From Armatimonadota bacterium (GTDB lineage Bacteria > Armatimonadota > UBA5829): a stretch of DNA of 13,651 nt. The DNA lies in assembly GCA_023474015.1 (NCBI GenBank), contig JAMCYN010000119.1:1-13651 (forward strand), in the 5' to 3' direction. The position numbers were made by a program, and so were the translations under genes. Below, piece by piece: positions 13,339 through 13,651 of this stretch (position 1 is the first letter of the stretch; each line of letters starts with the position of its first letter). A model generated the notes under the pieces. The model saw only the letters and a list, made by a program, of their open reading frames with translations, was not told the DNA's origin and did not search any database.

Positions 13339-13424
13339 TTCCCCCGACATCCTACCCCGAATTGGAACTTGACGCCTCATCAGGCCGTATACTGCATGGC
13401 TGAACTGGACAGCGTCCGATTCCC

Positions 13425-13453
13425 TTGACATCCGGCCTGCATTGTGATTAGAT
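13425..13453 (+). promoter_or_regulatory. Second promoter upstream of ABC gene
   Basis: TTGACA (13425-13430), a 17-bp spacer and TTAGAT (13448-13453). Predicted transcription starts near 13460, immediately before a terminator-like hairpin and about 80 bp before the ABC start codon. Confidence 0.55.
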
Positions 13454-13461
13454 TGATGTGC

Positions 13462-13491
13462 CGGGCAGCGGAAGCAGTGCTGCCCGTTTTT
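13462..13491 (+). terminator. Intrinsic terminator or attenuator
   Basis: CGGGCAGC (13462-13469), a 9-nt loop and GCTGCCCG (13479-13486) form a perfect 8-bp GC-rich stem followed directly by TTTTT (13487-13491). It can end transcripts from the promoter at 13192-13222 (about 260 nt) and sits right at the start of any transcript from the promoter at 13425-13453. Confidence 0.8.
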
Positions 13492-13541
13492 GTGAGCAGG
13501 ATGTCGAGTCGTTCAGTAAGGCAAATCGGGGTTATGGGGGT

Positions 13542-13651
13542 ATGAGCGTGGCAAGTGCCATTGTAGTCCAGGGACTCACGAAGGTCTACGGAGGTCGCCT
13601 GGGTGACAGCGTTGCCGCTGTCGACAATCTCAGTTTAGAGGTGAGCCAGGG
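13542..13651 (+). CDS. ABC transporter ATP-binding protein, N-terminus (3' end outside window)
   Basis: Thirty-six codons are visible. QGLTKVYGG followed by VAAVDNLSLEV is the typical opening of ABC ATPases of the multidrug/efflux type, where the A-loop Tyr (in KVYGG) stacks on adenine. The Walker A motif would lie just past the window edge. ATG 13542 is the first in-frame start, with only a weak G-rich ribosome binding site very close to it; GTG at codon 3 is an alternative. An insert between KVYGG and AVDNLS (RLGDSVA) is compatible with ABC-2 type exporters. Substrate unknown. Confidence 0.8.
   Translation, partial: MSVASAIVVQGLTKVYGGRLGDSVAAVDNLSLEVSQ

Larger units (their letters stand above)
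13028..13541. other. 514-bp intergenic stretch between namZ-like gene and ABC gene
   Basis: No protein gene is supported; frames here run through inverted repeats. It holds a 137-bp inverted-repeat element, a strong promoter with extended -10, a structured RNA candidate, a second promoter and an intrinsic terminator, listed separately. The last 50 bp lead to the ABC-transporter start with only a weak ribosome binding site. Confidence 0.6.

Noticed and set aside
13369..13393. TTGACG plus TATACT as a third promoter
   Set aside because: The spacer is only 13 bp, too short for a normal sigma-70 promoter.

Overview
The window holds one coherent nitrogen-sensing block, a cell-envelope block on the opposite strand, and a repeat-rich end. 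It comes from a bacterium of fairly high GC content whose taxonomy the sequence does not settle. The SLH-domain protein, the murA-mreB pair, the GlnR-type operator arrays and the many extragenic palindromes would fit a Terrabacteria-type lineage such as Armatimonadota or relatives of Chloroflexi or Firmicutes. This is an inference with low certainty. No 16S or other marker is present.

Positions 1-7751 (+ strand): three consecutive ammonium transporter/PII pairs (amt1 partial-PII1, amt2-PII2, amt3-PII3) are followed by a full-length glnD. Amt brings in ammonium. PII proteins report 2-oxoglutarate, ATP/ADP and glutamine status and plug the Amt channel. GlnD uridylylates and deuridylylates PII in response to glutamine. 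Pairs 2 and 3 are near copies, including a conserved hairpin leader before each PII gene, so they look like a tandem duplication. Amt1 belongs to a different Amt subgroup. Upstream of amt2 and of amt3 lie arrays of 5-bp half-sites at exact 11-bp spacing (five and six units). This is the architecture of actinobacterial GlnR boxes, and it suggests that an OmpR-family nitrogen regulator, not sigma-54/NtrC, drives these genes.

Positions 7759-11251 (- strand, convergent with glnD): read in the direction of transcription, these are murA, mreB (8-nt overlap), a small secreted SLH protein and a YdaE-type D-lyxose isomerase. A good sigma-70-type promoter sits upstream of murA.

Positions 11252-11824: a 463-bp stretch without protein genes carries the murA promoter, a 93-nt fold with long complementary arms, a bidirectional terminator, and tRNA-Ala(CGC) on the - strand with a near-consensus promoter.

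Positions 11825-13651 (+ strand): a NamZ-type (DUF1343) exo-beta-N-acetylmuramidase is followed by 514 bp without a protein gene. That stretch contains a 137-bp inverted-repeat element, a strong promoter leading into a structured RNA candidate, and a second promoter running straight into an intrinsic terminator. Last comes the N-terminus of an ABC-transporter ATPase cut by the window end. Palindromic or repeat elements occupy nearly every larger intergenic gap.
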